DNA from: Clostridia bacterium
GTDB lineage: Bacteria; Bacillota; Clostridia; Lachnospirales; Cellulosilyticaceae
DNA: 62,827 bases
Direction: 5' to 3'
Assembly (NCBI GenBank): GCA_029239755.1
Contig: JARBUI010000020.1
Coordinates: 1 to 62,827, forward strand
The notes under the pieces were generated by a model that made no database searches, was not told where the DNA came from, and saw only the letters and a list, made by a program, of their open reading frames with translations. Made by a program: the position numbers and the translations under genes. This document shows, piece by piece, positions 26,440 to 35,534 of the stretch. Positions within the stretch are counted from its first letter, which is position 1. Each line of letters opens with the position of its first letter.

Positions 26440-29376
26440 TTATAAAACTACATTTACATCCTCTAAAAAAGGACGATTATATATTTCTTCTGCTGCTTCA
26501 GGTTTTAGTGGTCTGCTGAAAATATATCCCTGAATATAATCACATCTTCCAACCTTAAGTTTCCTATATTGTTCTACTTCTTCTATACCTTCTGCAACAA
26601 CTTGTAAGTTTAAGCTATGTGCTAAAGAAATAATACTGTCCATTACCTTTATGTTTTCCATTTCTAAAAACTTTTCACTTAATGACTTGTCCAATTTTAT
26701 CTTATCTACAGGAATAAAAGTTAAATAACTAAGAGAAGAATATCCCGTACCAAAATCATCTAAAGCTATTCTAACTCCCTTACATTTTAATTTATTAAGG
26801 AAGTCTATAGTCTCTTCTCTTCTTTCCAGCAAAATACTCTCTGTTATTTCTATTTCTAAATACTTAGGATCTATCGCCTTTTCTTCTAGAGCTTTTTCAA
26901 GAAATGCAAGATACTTTTCATCCTTTAATTGTTTTGCTGAAAAGTTAATTGCCATAGGTTTTATCTTAAATCCCTTATCTCTCCATTCGGCCATTTGACG
27001 GATCGCTTCACGAGTTACCCAATTCCCTAGATCGATAATAAGTCCCGTTTCCTCCGCAATGGGTATAAATAAGTTTGGTGGTATACTATGTTTTTTAAGC
27101 CTCAAAAGTGCTTCAAAACCAACTACTTCTCCAGTATCCACATGAACTTGGGGCTGATACATCAGCATAAGTTCTTCATTTTTTATGGCATCCCTTAAAA
27201 TAAACTCAATATTAGCCTTTTCTCTTAATCTTTCAATCATATCTTTATTAAAAAACTTATGATTGTTTTTACCTGAATGCTTAACTTGATACATAGCTGT
27301 ATCGGCATTCATAATCAGTTGATTAGCATCGTTGCTATCATACGGATACCTGGTAATACCCATGCTATAATAGACATATATTTCTTCATTCTTAATAATA
27401 AAACTATGTTTTAGTCTTTTACTTATCTTCTTAGCATATTCTTTAATTATATTAGGGTCGTCTTCATTCATAATAAGAATAAGAAATTCATCTCCGCCAA
27501 ATCTTGATATAAACATTTTTTCATCCGCTATATTATTAAGCTCATTTGTTACTTCTTTCAAAACCATATCCCCATAGGAGTGACCTAAGAGATCATTAAT
27601 TTCTTTAAAATTATCAAGATCCAAAAGCATTACAGCTCCTGACTTTGCTCCATCTAATTCCTCTTTAAGCTTATTCATAAAAGATACTCTATTAGGGAGA
27701 TTCGTTAATGCATCATGATATGCCAGATGCTCTATATATTCCTCCTGCTCCTTGATTTTTGAAATATCAAGAACTATACCGCTCATAAACTTTAAATTCC
27801 CATTAGCATCTGTAATACTCTTCCCATTAACAAGCAGCCACTTCAAGGTTCCCTCTCCGTTTTTTATCCGCGCTTGACAGTATATTTCTTCTTTAGTTCC
27901 GTCTGCAACTTCTGCAAACTCTCTAAGTAAAAGTTCTTTATCTTCCGGAATTACAAACTGTTCTAATACTTTATGAATATTTTCTTTTTCCTTTATAACT
28001 GTATCTAGAATGTTGGAAGTCCCTTGATAAAAATATATCTCCTTATCTTCTAGGTCTATTTCCCAAACAGCACTATTGGTTCCCTTAATAGCTATTTTAT
28101 ATTTTTGCTGCAAGCTTTCCAGCTTTTCTGTATACACTTGTATCTCATCATATTGGGTTCTTAGTTCCTCTTCTGACGCCGTTAACTCTTCATATAAAGC
28201 AGTTAATTCTTCATGGCTTTCCTGTAATGCTTTTTCAACAACCCTTCTCCTAATGTTATCTATCATCATGATAACAATACCTGCTATAAGTAAGGTAATT
28301 ATTGAAACAACTATAATAACAACCTTTTTATTCTGTTCATAAAAGGATAGTCTTTTATTGATAAGAACAGCATCTTCTGGAATCAAACGTTTTTCTATAT
28401 GATACTTCTCAATGATATTATAATCAAAAACATATTGATTAGAGCTTTCTTTTATCATCTCAATAGATTCTATCGGCTTCCCTCCAAAAACATCCATAAC
28501 GATCTGAGCTGCCAGCCTTCCTTGCTCAAAATAGGAGACCATTTTCCCTCCTAACAGCCCTTCCCCTACTCCGCCTATAGATGCACGGTAAACGGGTACA
28601 TTTGTATTATTTTTTATTATTTCAACAGCTTCATCAATTGATATGACCCTTCCTGTTTTATCTTGAAACATACTTAAATACAGTAAAATAGTATCTTTTT
28701 CGATTTTTTGCAATATGCTTCCAAGTTCACTAAAAGTATAATAAGCTGTGTTAATATGCTCAAAAGATAGATCTTTAAAGTCACCTCTTATCTCATAAAA
28801 CTGCTCTCTGTCACCTACTCCGGTTAAAGTATTATCCACAATTGCAACAACTCTTTTGGCATCCTTATTAAATTTTTTGGCAATTTCAATATTTTCTTTT
28901 AAAGATGTTGCCTCAACTAATCCTGTCATATACCTATTTTGTGCTGCTTGCTTCGCTCGATCAAGGTTATTAATACCCAAAAATATAATCGGTGTTTTAT
29001 CGAATAGTAACTTTTGGTAATCCATAGCAAATTGCAAAGCATTATCATCCCCCACTATAACTGCATCATAGGGCTCAAGGTTATCTATCTTATTTTTAAG
29101 CACCTCATAAAACAAGATTCTATGCCGAGCGGTATCCAGTCTCTTAGAATCCATATATTCAATATCAAAATGAATATGCTCCGGATCAAAGACAGACTTA
29201 AGCCCTTTAATCTGTTCAGGGACAGTGATAAAATTTTCATTATAGGAACTTATAAACAGAACAGCCTTTTCTGATTCCATGCCATAAACACTCGTTACAA
29301 AAACATTACTGATTATAAGTGTACAAAAACATGCTATATAGATCATATACTTTTCTAATTTCAGTTGTTTTTTCAT
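26440..29376 (-). CDS. Membrane c-di-GMP enzyme: ABC-type sensor, PAS, GGDEF and EAL domains
   Basis: Signal anchor (about 5-28), an extracellular ABC substrate-binding-like sensor (about 35-320, VLFISSYNENFITVPEQIKG and DAVIVGDDNALQFAM), a membrane helix near 345-370, a coiled coil, a PAS domain (about 420-540), then GGDEF (RFGGDEFLILI) and EAL (GFEALLRLK, DDFGTGYSSL). The catalytic signatures of both enzymes are intact; there is no obvious RxxD inhibitory site. It may make or break c-di-GMP in response to a ligand. I start it at ATG 29376, behind GGGGGATATA, dropping 10 residues that begin at TTG (978 aa). The sensor is paralogous to that of the kinase at 50950-53316. Confidence 0.9.
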   Translation of the reverse strand: MKKQLKLEKYMIYIACFCTLIISNVFVTSVYGMESEKAVLFISSYNENFITVPEQIKGLKSVFDPEHIHFDIEYMDSKRLDTARHRILFYEVLKNKIDNLEPYDAVIVGDDNALQFAMDYQKLLFDKTPIIFLGINNLDRAKQAAQNRYMTGLVEATSLKENIEIAKKFNKDAKRVVAIVDNTLTGVGDREQFYEIRGDFKDLSFEHINTAYYTFSELGSILQKIEKDTILLYLSMFQDKTGRVISIDEAVEIIKNNTNVPVYRASIGGVGEGLLGGKMVSYFEQGRLAAQIVMDVFGGKPIESIEMIKESSNQYVFDYNIIEKYHIEKRLIPEDAVLINKRLSFYEQNKKVVIIVVSIITLLIAGIVIMMIDNIRRRVVEKALQESHEELTALYEELTASEEELRTQYDEIQVYTEKLESLQQKYKIAIKGTNSAVWEIDLEDKEIYFYQGTSNILDTVIKEKENIHKVLEQFVIPEDKELLLREFAEVADGTKEEIYCQARIKNGEGTLKWLLVNGKSITDANGNLKFMSGIVLDISKIKEQEEYIEHLAYHDALTNLPNRVSFMNKLKEELDGAKSGAVMLLDLDNFKEINDLLGHSYGDMVLKEVTNELNNIADEKMFISRFGGDEFLILIMNEDDPNIIKEYAKKISKRLKHSFIIKNEEIYVYYSMGITRYPYDSNDANQLIMNADTAMYQVKHSGKNNHKFFNKDMIERLREKANIEFILRDAIKNEELMLMYQPQVHVDTGEVVGFEALLRLKKHSIPPNLFIPIAEETGLIIDLGNWVTREAIRQMAEWRDKGFKIKPMAINFSAKQLKDEKYLAFLEKALEEKAIDPKYLEIEITESILLERREETIDFLNKLKCKGVRIALDDFGTGYSSLSYLTFIPVDKIKLDKSLSEKFLEMENIKVMDSIISLAHSLNLQVVAEGIEEVEQYRKLKVGRCDYIQGYIFSRPLKPEAAEEIYNRPFLEDVNVVL

Positions 29377-29513
29377 TATATCCCCCAAGCTATTTATCCT
29401 AATCAAAATGAGTTATTAGCTGTCAAATTCACCTTTTTAATTACATTATACCCCTTAATTTTCCAAATTTCCATCTAATTTAACAAAACACATCTAATTT
29501 TTACATAACAAAA

Positions 29514-29542
29514 GCACCTCATCTTATTTCAGGCTGAGGTGC
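29514..29542 (-). terminator. Orphan terminator-like hairpin upstream of the GGDEF-EAL gene
   Basis: GCACCTCA and TGAGGTGC form an 8-base stem. On the minus strand it is followed by TTTTG. It sits between divergent genes, so no sense transcript would need it; it may block antisense transcripts or act as a leader element. Confidence 0.5.
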
Positions 29543-29614
29543 ACAGTTTGTATAGCTCTTTAAATTTGGATTATAATATAACAAAAGGTTATTATATATA
29601 GAAAGGATACTCCC

Positions 29615-30304
29615 GTGAAATTAGACTATGACATTTATTATGGAACCTTCATCTGCAGGCCCAATCGCTTTATAGCACATATCGAAAAAGAAGGTGAAGA
29701 AGTAATCTCTCATATCCCCAATACTGGCCGATTAAAAGAATTGTTATATCCCGGAGCAGAAGTGATAGTGTCTTATCATTCCTCACCTCACCGTAAAACA
29801 AAGTATGAACTCCGAATGGTTAAAAAAGGTTCAAATTGGGTCTCAATTGATTCACAGCTTCCTAACGCCCTTGCAGCTGAGGCCATTTCCTCAGGTATAA
29901 TCGAAGAACTCCAAAATTATCCTATACTTAAAAGGGAAATATTTTACGGTAGAAGCCGCTTTGATATTCAGTTAATTGGGGCAACGAGTTGTTTTGTTGA
30001 AGTTAAAGGTGTAACATTAGAAAAAGATGGTTGGAGTTATTTCCCCGATGCTCCTACAGAACGCGGCCGCAAGCATATTGATGAACTGATAAAGGTCGTT
30101 AAAAGCGGTTCCCGCGCCGTACTGCTTTTTGTCATTCAGTGCAATAATGTAAAAGGATTTAGTCCAAACCCTTCTATGGATCTGGCTTTTGCTCAAAAGG
30201 TCAAAGCGGCCGCAAGTGCCGGCGTAGAGATTTTTGCTTATAGCTGCCATGTCTCTCCTTTAGAAGTAAAAATAACTCACAAAATACCCGTCAAAATAGA
30301 TTAA
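29615..30304 (+). CDS. sfsA: SfsA, DNA-binding sugar fermentation stimulation protein homologue
   Basis: SfsA family protein of 229 residues. The N-terminal OB-like part carries GRLKELLYPGAEVIV and the C-terminal nuclease-like fold has RSRFDIQL, CFVEVKGVTLE and DAPTERGRKHIDEL, the family signatures. In E. coli SfsA is linked to maltose metabolism, but its molecular function is unsettled. The start is a GTG following AAAGGATACTCCC. It converges on the ArsC-like gene with only 10 bases between the stops. Confidence 0.93.
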   Translation: MKLDYDIYYGTFICRPNRFIAHIEKEGEEVISHIPNTGRLKELLYPGAEVIVSYHSSPHRKTKYELRMVKKGSNWVSIDSQLPNALAAEAISSGIIEELQNYPILKREIFYGRSRFDIQLIGATSCFVEVKGVTLEKDGWSYFPDAPTERGRKHIDELIKVVKSGSRAVLLFVIQCNNVKGFSPNPSMDLAFAQKVKAAASAGVEIFAYSCHVSPLEVKITHKIPVKID

Positions 30305-30314
30305 GATCGTAGTT

Positions 30315-30668
30315 TTATTTCAGCTGCACCCAGTTTTCTATCTTAAATCCCACTAGAGCGATCCCCTCGCCAATAATGAGGGGACGTTTTACCAACATAC
30401 CATTCGAAGCTAATAATGCTATCTGTTCATCCATTGTCATTGTCTGGAGTTTATCCTTTAAATTCATTTCCTTATACAAAATACCGCTTGAATTAAAGAA
30501 CTTTTTGATCGGCAGCTTACTAAGTGAAACCCACTTTCTTAATTCCTCTTCTGTTGGATTTTGTGTTACAATATGTCTGTCTTCATACATAATATTATTT
30601 TCGTCCAACCATTTCTTTGCTTTTTGGCATGTACTGCATTTTGGGTATTCTATAAATAAATATTTCAT
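30315..30668 (-). CDS. ArsC/Spx-family thioredoxin-fold protein
   Basis: Small (117 aa) protein of the ArsC/YffB/Spx family with the CSTC motif at residues 11-14 (Cys11 and Cys14), the KFFNSSGILYKEMNLKDKL segment and the conserved VKRPLIIGEG loop near the C terminus. Members reduce arsenate or bind RNA polymerase (Spx). The second cysteine and absence of arsenic genes nearby give no way to decide. The start ATG follows AGGAGATG. Confidence 0.85.
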   Translation of the reverse strand: MKYLFIEYPKCSTCQKAKKWLDENNIMYEDRHIVTQNPTEEELRKWVSLSKLPIKKFFNSSGILYKEMNLKDKLQTMTMDEQIALLASNGMLVKRPLIIGEGIALVGFKIENWVQLK

Positions 30669-30765
30669 TATATCATCTCCTATTTTTGTATACGTATGTA
30701 CCTTAACCTATTAATAAAAAAATAATATCCTTTTAGTACTTATAAATTAATCAATATAGGATAAA

Positions 30766-31431
30766 TTATAATGTCATATACATTCCGTATCTCTGTAAAA
30801 ATTCTTGCTTTTTTTTGTAGTCTGATACAATACTTCCAACAAGTCTCCAAAAAGACCTGTCATGATTCATATGAATGAGATGACAGAGTTCATGTATGAT
30901 CACATAATCAATAACCTCAATTGGGGCCATCGCCAGCCTATAATTAAAGGTTATTTTTTTATCTGTGCTGCAGCTTCCCCAGTAGTTTTTGGACTCAACT
31001 ATTTCAACCCCTTTAGGTTTTACCTTGAGCTGTTCTTCATATATCTTTATTCGTTTTCCTATAACTTTCTTACAACTAGAGATATAAAACTTCTTGAGTC
31101 TTTTTTTTAATTCTTCTTCTCCTAGGTCACTAACCTCTATTAATTCATGAAGAAAATACTCTTTTCCAAGATGAAGAAATTTCCCTTGATCATGATACTC
31201 TTTTTCCGCCCTGACTTCCTTTGCTTTTGAAATGATATCTAAACGTTCTAATATCCACTTACTTTTCTGTTCCACAGCTTTTATAATTATCTCTTTGCTT
31301 GTATTTTTAGGAACTTTAACAGTTATAAGCCCTATTGAATCTATATGAATGGATAATTTCGTCCTCTTGCCATATTGAACGTCACATTCTATTATGTTAT
31401 TGTCTATCTCAATTTTCATAGTCACCATCAT
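30766..31431 (-). CDS. YgjP-like metallopeptidase (DUF45/M48 type)
   Basis: Predicted zinc protease of the YgjP/WLM-like group. The active-site segment VIIHELCHLIHMNHDRSFW carries the HExxH motif (HELCH) and the downstream His. The N-terminal half contains the SIHIDSIGLITVKVPKNTSKEIIIKA segment and KSKWILERL typical of DUF45. 221 residues. Either of two close ATG codons could be the start; the ribosome site is weak, and it begins 11 bases after the aldo/keto reductase stop codon, so coupling is likely. No membrane helices. Confidence 0.87.
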   Translation of the reverse strand: MMVTMKIEIDNNIIECDVQYGKRTKLSIHIDSIGLITVKVPKNTSKEIIIKAVEQKSKWILERLDIISKAKEVRAEKEYHDQGKFLHLGKEYFLHELIEVSDLGEEELKKRLKKFYISSCKKVIGKRIKIYEEQLKVKPKGVEIVESKNYWGSCSTDKKITFNYRLAMAPIEVIDYVIIHELCHLIHMNHDRSFWRLVGSIVSDYKKKQEFLQRYGMYMTL

Positions 31432-31442
31432 TTCTCTAGCAG

Positions 31443-32633
31443 TTATTTAAGTTTTAAAATTCTCCGAGCGATGCCCACTGCAGGTTTGTAAAATATACCT
31501 TCCATTTCTCTGCTTACTATCTTTAATTTTTCACGTATAGCTATCTCCTGAGGGCAATGACTCTCACATTTTCCACATTCTATACACTGTGAAGCATTTG
31601 CAGGTTTTACAGACATTGCTCCTAAAGTTTGCAGATAGCGAAAACGTACTGATTTATCCTTCAAAAGATATTTATCATTATAGCAGGAAAAACAGCCAGG
31701 GATATCTACTCCGGCAGGACAAGGCATACAATAGCCGCAGGCAGTACACGGGATTTTTGTCTTTTCCATCATAACAGATTTTACCTTCTCAAATATCTTA
31801 AGCTCCTCAGCTGATAATGAATCAGGTTCTGCCTCGCAGGCAATACGTATGTTGTCGTTTAACTGAATTTCATCACTCATGCCAGATAATACAACATTTA
31901 CTTCAGAATGATTCCATACCCATTTAAGAGCCCACTCAACTGGAGAGCACTCTTTATTATAGCCAGCAAAAGCTTTTTTCACTTCCTCAGGCAAATGAGT
32001 GACGAGCTTTCCACCACGCAGCGGCTCCATAACAATTACCGGGATACCTAGTCTGGCTGCAAGCTTTAAACCTGACTTCGTTGCTTGATTATTTTCGTCC
32101 ATATAATTGTACTGTATTTGACAGAAATCCCATGGATAGGCCTGAACAATTAATTCAAAATCTGCCTTACTGCCATGAAATGAAAATCCAATATTCCTAA
32201 TCGTACCCTTTTTCTTGAGTTCCTCTAAGAAGTGCATTACACCTAGTGCAGCAAGACGGTCAAACATAGCCTTATCTGTCAGCATATGAAGAAGGTAGTA
32301 GTCAATATAAGTTGTTTGCAGTCTTGCAAGCTGTTTTTCAATAATTTTTTCTGCGTTTTGAAGTTTATTCACCATAAAAGGTGGAAGTTTTGTTGCAATC
32401 TTTACTTGCTCCCGATAACCGCCTAACAATGCCTTCCCAAGCAAAGATTCACTCTTTCCATTATGATAGATATACGCTGTATCAAAATAATTAACACCTT
32501 TTTTAATAGCATCATGGATCATAGCAATAGCTCGCGGTTCATCTATATTTCCGCCGTTTACAGGAAACCGCATGCAGCCAAATCCTAAAATAGAAAGTTC
32601 ATCACCATTTTTAGCATTTACTCTTGTCAACAT
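31443..32633 (-). CDS. Aldo/keto reductase with C-terminal 4Fe-4S domain
   Basis: AKR barrel with catalytic residues DTAYIYHNGKSE (Asp, Tyr) and YYLLHML, followed by a C-terminal extension carrying cysteine clusters: CTACGYCMPCPAGVDIPGCF and CIECGKCESHCPQEI, which fits two iron-sulfur clusters. The fused form is common in clostridia and presumably accepts electrons from ferredoxin. 396 residues. Substrate unknown. It is the first gene of an operon with the YgjP-like protease. A second such reductase is at 49744-50754. Confidence 0.9.
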   Translation of the reverse strand: MLTRVNAKNGDELSILGFGCMRFPVNGGNIDEPRAIAMIHDAIKKGVNYFDTAYIYHNGKSESLLGKALLGGYREQVKIATKLPPFMVNKLQNAEKIIEKQLARLQTTYIDYYLLHMLTDKAMFDRLAALGVMHFLEELKKKGTIRNIGFSFHGSKADFELIVQAYPWDFCQIQYNYMDENNQATKSGLKLAARLGIPVIVMEPLRGGKLVTHLPEEVKKAFAGYNKECSPVEWALKWVWNHSEVNVVLSGMSDEIQLNDNIRIACEAEPDSLSAEELKIFEKVKSVMMEKTKIPCTACGYCMPCPAGVDIPGCFSCYNDKYLLKDKSVRFRYLQTLGAMSVKPANASQCIECGKCESHCPQEIAIREKLKIVSREMEGIFYKPAVGIARRILKLK

Positions 32634-32773
32634 AGTTTATTCCCCCTGCCTTCATTTATGTCTTGATTTTATACCATTAAATAGCAATTTTCAAGCTATC
32701 TTCTCAGGCTGATACTTCTACTTTGTTTATATTAATTTCTTGATAGAGTTATTTATTTATGAATGCTTCCAAA

Positions 32774-32816
32774 AAATAAAAAGCCCTAAGACGAATAAAC
32801 CGTTTTAAGACTTTTT
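32774..32816 (-). terminator. Terminator of the amino-acid ABC transporter operon
   Basis: On the minus strand AAGTCTTAAAACG and CGTCTTAGGGCTT pair (with G-U wobbles) around a 7-base loop and are followed by TTTTTATTTTTT. It lies 28 bases after the ATP-binding protein stop. Confidence 0.75.
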
Positions 32817-32843
32817 ACTTTAACTTAATTTATGAACTTATGG

Positions 32844-33581
32844 CTATTGAGCCAAAGTACGTTTCAAGAATTCTCTTGTACGGTCCTCAATTGGATTATT
32901 GAAGATTTGCTCTGGACTGCCTTCTTCTGCAATAACCCCTTTGTCCATAAAGACCACACGGTCAGATACGTCTTTTGCAAATGCCATTTCGTGAGTTACT
33001 ACTAACATAGTAAGTCCAGTTTCAGCTAGTTCTTTCATAACTTTAAGAACTTCTCCTACCATTTCTGGATCAAGCGCTGATGTTGGTTCATCAAACAACA
33101 TCACATCTGGTTCCATAGAAAGGGCCCTGGCAATAGCCACCCGCTGTTTTTGGCCACCCGATAATTGTTTAGGTTTAGCGTTAACGTATTGATCCATTCC
33201 TACGATTTTGAGATATTTCATAGCAACTTCTTCCGCTTCTTCTTTGGAACGCTTTAATACTTTCATCTGCCCCACTGTGCAGTTGCTTAAAACATTGTGG
33301 TTATTAAATAAGTTAAATTGTTGGAATACCATACCTAACTTTGTACGATAAGCATAAATATCATGCTTATCGTCTAAAATATTTTCTCCATGATAAATAA
33401 TTTGGCCACCACTTGGCTTTTCTAAAAGATTAACACAACGGAGAAGTGTGGATTTACCTGATCCTGATGAGCCAATAATACAAACGACCTCTCCCTTATT
33501 TACTGAAAAATCAATATCTTTTAATACCTCATGAGTTCCAAAGGATTTACTTAAGTGCTGAATATCAATTACTTTTTCCAT
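32844..33581 (-). CDS. Polar amino-acid ABC transporter ATP-binding protein
   Basis: ATPase of a GlnQ/HisP type uptake system, with Walker [10 protein letters not shown], signature LSGGQKQR, Walker B DVMLFDEP and a switch His in VVTHEMAF. 245 residues from ATG 33581, which has AAGGAGG 10 bases upstream; the extra 26 residues that could be added in front overlap the permease and do not look conserved. It is the last gene of an operon that also has the binding protein and permease; its start lies 20 bases after the permease stop. Amino acid specificity is not decidable by eye. Confidence 0.93.
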   Translation of the reverse strand: MEKVIDIQHLSKSFGTHEVLKDIDFSVNKGEVVCIIGSSGSGKSTLLRCVNLLEKPSGGQIIYHGENILDDKHDIYAYRTKLGMVFQQFNLFNNHNVLSNCTVGQMKVLKRSKEEAEEVAMKYLKIVGMDQYVNAKPKQLSGGQKQRVAIARALSMEPDVMLFDEPTSALDPEMVGEVLKVMKELAETGLTMLVVTHEMAFAKDVSDRVVFMDKGVIAEEGSPEQIFNNPIEDRTREFLKRTLAQ

Positions 33582-33600
33582 GTTTTTCTCCTCCTTAACT

Positions 33601-34383
33601 CTAGGCGTGGCCTTGACCGCTGTTTTTTGTTCTGCGCAGCATATCTTCAGGTCTCTCAACTTGCATTTGATTACCGATCATGTTGTAGTTATCTGGTCCA
33701 TCTAATTTCTTTTCAATAGCACGTAAAATTCTTGTTATTGTAAAGGTCATGATAAAATAAAGAATACACGCAACAAAGAATGATTCAAAGTATCTAAAAT
33801 TGTTTCCTGCAATTGATTTTGTTTGGAAGAATAATTCTGTTACCGCAATAACATTAAGTACTGAGGTATCTTTAATATTTATGACAAACTCATTGCCAGT
33901 TGCAGGTAAAATATTACGGATAACCTGTGGCAGCACGACATTAGTCATTGTTTGAATATGATTCATCCCTATAGCATGTGCAGCTTCAAATTGTCCTTTA
34001 TCAATAGAAACAATACCACCGCGAACAATTTCCGCCATATATGCCCCTGTATTTATAGATACAATAAAGACTGCTGCAACTAATCGGTTCATGTCTATGC
34101 CAAATGCTAAGGCTGAACCATAATAAATAACCATTGCCTGCACAATCATAGGTGTTCCCCTGAAGAATTCTATATATGCAGAAAGAATAGCGTTAATTAC
34201 TTTAAGAATAATTCTTTTTGCTCCACGTTCAGGCATTGGAATAGTACGTACAACCCCTATAAGTAAACCGATTATAGACCCTAAAATAGTACCAATCATG
34301 GAAATAAAGAGTGTCACACCAGCTCCACGAATGAACATTGGCCCGTTGTTTGAAATAATTTTTACTACCCACTCAAAGCTCAT
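33601..34383 (-). CDS. Polar amino-acid ABC transporter permease (HisM/GlnP type)
   Basis: Inner-membrane permease with about five helices and the EAA loop ([27 protein letters not shown]), opening [19 protein letters not shown] typical of HisM/GlnP proteins. It acts with the upstream binding protein and the downstream ATPase. 260 residues. It begins 69 bases after the binding-protein stop, past a hairpin that may lower its expression relative to that of the binding protein, and has an AGGAGGC ribosome site. A single permease suggests a homodimeric channel. Confidence 0.92.
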   Translation of the reverse strand: MSFEWVVKIISNNGPMFIRGAGVTLFISMIGTILGSIIGLLIGVVRTIPMPERGAKRIILKVINAILSAYIEFFRGTPMIVQAMVIYYGSALAFGIDMNRLVAAVFIVSINTGAYMAEIVRGGIVSIDKGQFEAAHAIGMNHIQTMTNVVLPQVIRNILPATGNEFVINIKDTSVLNVIAVTELFFQTKSIAGNNFRYFESFFVACILYFIMTFTITRILRAIEKKLDGPDNYNMIGNQMQVERPEDMLRRTKNSGQGHA

Positions 34384-34409
34384 TTTTCTGCCTCCTTAAA
34401 AACATCACG

Positions 34410-34439
34410 AAACCGACTGCATCTAAATGCACTCGGTTT
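34410..34439 (-). repeat. Intercistronic hairpin between binding protein and permease
   Basis: AAACCGA and TGCAT arms pair with ATGCA and TCGGTTT around a 4-base loop with one opposed mismatch. The position between binding protein and permease is typical for mRNA stabilisers that raise the binding-protein level. Confidence 0.6.
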
Positions 34440-34452
34440 CATATCATTATTA

Positions 34453-35322
34453 TTATTCAGCTGCTGGTTGATTTTTAATTGCAGCGTCCATAATACTTGT
34501 ACGTTCTTCTTCTGAGATGCCTGCTAAGATCTCATTAATTTTTGTTGTTAATTCACTGCCTTTTGCAACGCCTACAGCAATTGCTGTATCATCATCTGAA
34601 GTAGTAAATCCTTCTGTAAATTCTACCATTGCGAAATTTTCATTAGCAGCTGTAGCACTCACACCTTCTGGGCGCTCTGAAACGTATCCATCAATCATGC
34701 CTGACTCAAGAGCAACTCTCATAGCTGGGAAGTTGTCCATAGCCGGCTGTATCTCTACCCCTTTAATTTGGTCGATTACTGTATAGTGAAAGGTATTGAG
34801 CTGAGCTGTTACTTTGGCTCCGCTGAAATCTTGAATAGAAGCAGCGCCTTCATAATTTCCACCTTTTTTAACAACCATAACCAAATCTGATTTATAGTAA
34901 TTGTCTGAAAAATCGATTGTTTCTTTACGTTCTGCAGTTGGTGACATACCTGCGATAATTGCATCAATTTTGCCAGAAATTAAAGCTGGCACAAGACCAT
35001 CCCATTCTGTTTTAACAATAACTAATTCTTTCCCTAAGCCTTCAGCAATTTTTTTAGCAATTTCTACATCATATCCACCTGCATATTCTGCATTGCCGTC
35101 AATCTTAACCCCACCATTTGAGTCATCCATTTGAGTCCAGTTAAATGGTGCATATCCACATTCAAGTCCTACCTTAAATGTTCCCCCTTCTGCTGCCTGT
35201 GCAGCTTCAGTTCCTTCAGCTTTTGGTGCTTCTGCAGTTTTTTGAGTACTGCCTGCGCATCCTGTTAATAGCATCGTCACTGATAGAGTCATTGCTGCTA
35301 AAAACGATAATTTTTTTCTCAT
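34453..35322 (-). CDS. Polar amino-acid ABC transporter substrate-binding lipoprotein
   Basis: Lipid-anchored substrate-binding protein. The signal peptide ends at the lipobox MLLTGCAGS (cysteine near residue 22), a linker rich in Ala/Glu follows, then the SBP family 3 fold with GLECGYAPFNW, GGYDVEIAKKI, WDGLVPALISGKIDAIIAGMSPTAER and SDNYYKSD. Such proteins usually bind polar amino acids (Glu, Gln, Cys, Arg). 289 residues. It is the first gene of a three-gene operon. The start ATG follows AAAGGAGAG. Confidence 0.93.
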   Translation of the reverse strand: MRKKLSFLAAMTLSVTMLLTGCAGSTQKTAEAPKAEGTEAAQAAEGGTFKVGLECGYAPFNWTQMDDSNGGVKIDGNAEYAGGYDVEIAKKIAEGLGKELVIVKTEWDGLVPALISGKIDAIIAGMSPTAERKETIDFSDNYYKSDLVMVVKKGGNYEGAASIQDFSGAKVTAQLNTFHYTVIDQIKGVEIQPAMDNFPAMRVALESGMIDGYVSERPEGVSATAANENFAMVEFTEGFTTSDDDTAIAVGVAKGSELTTKINEILAGISEEERTSIMDAAIKNQPAAE

Positions 35323-35506
35323 ATTGAGTTCTCTCCTTTTATTATCTTAAGTTTAATAGAGTATTTCGAACCTAAAAAAATCAACCTGCACTAGGAGATT
35401 TACCAATTAAAATTGCCTAAAGATTCTCTACCTAATCAAGTCATTTTATCATTATTTATAAATGATTTCAAGTAAAATCTGAATAGCATCATAAGTACTA
35501 TTTGTA

Positions 35507-35534
35507 TTATTTACATTAAATTATTTACATTAAA
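35507..35534. repeat. Perfect 14-base tandem duplication over a stop codon
   Basis: TTATTTACATTAAA occurs twice in a row (35507-35520 and 35521-35534). The second copy includes the last codons and the TAA stop of the HD-GYP gene, so the copy would code the same last residues. It looks like a recent replication slippage. Confidence 0.8.

Noticed and set aside
35323..35524. Riboswitch in the leader of the amino-acid ABC operon
   Set aside because: The leader can form a weak stem (TAGG..GAGA with TCTCCTA) but does not match the lysine, glycine, SAM or T-box consensus.
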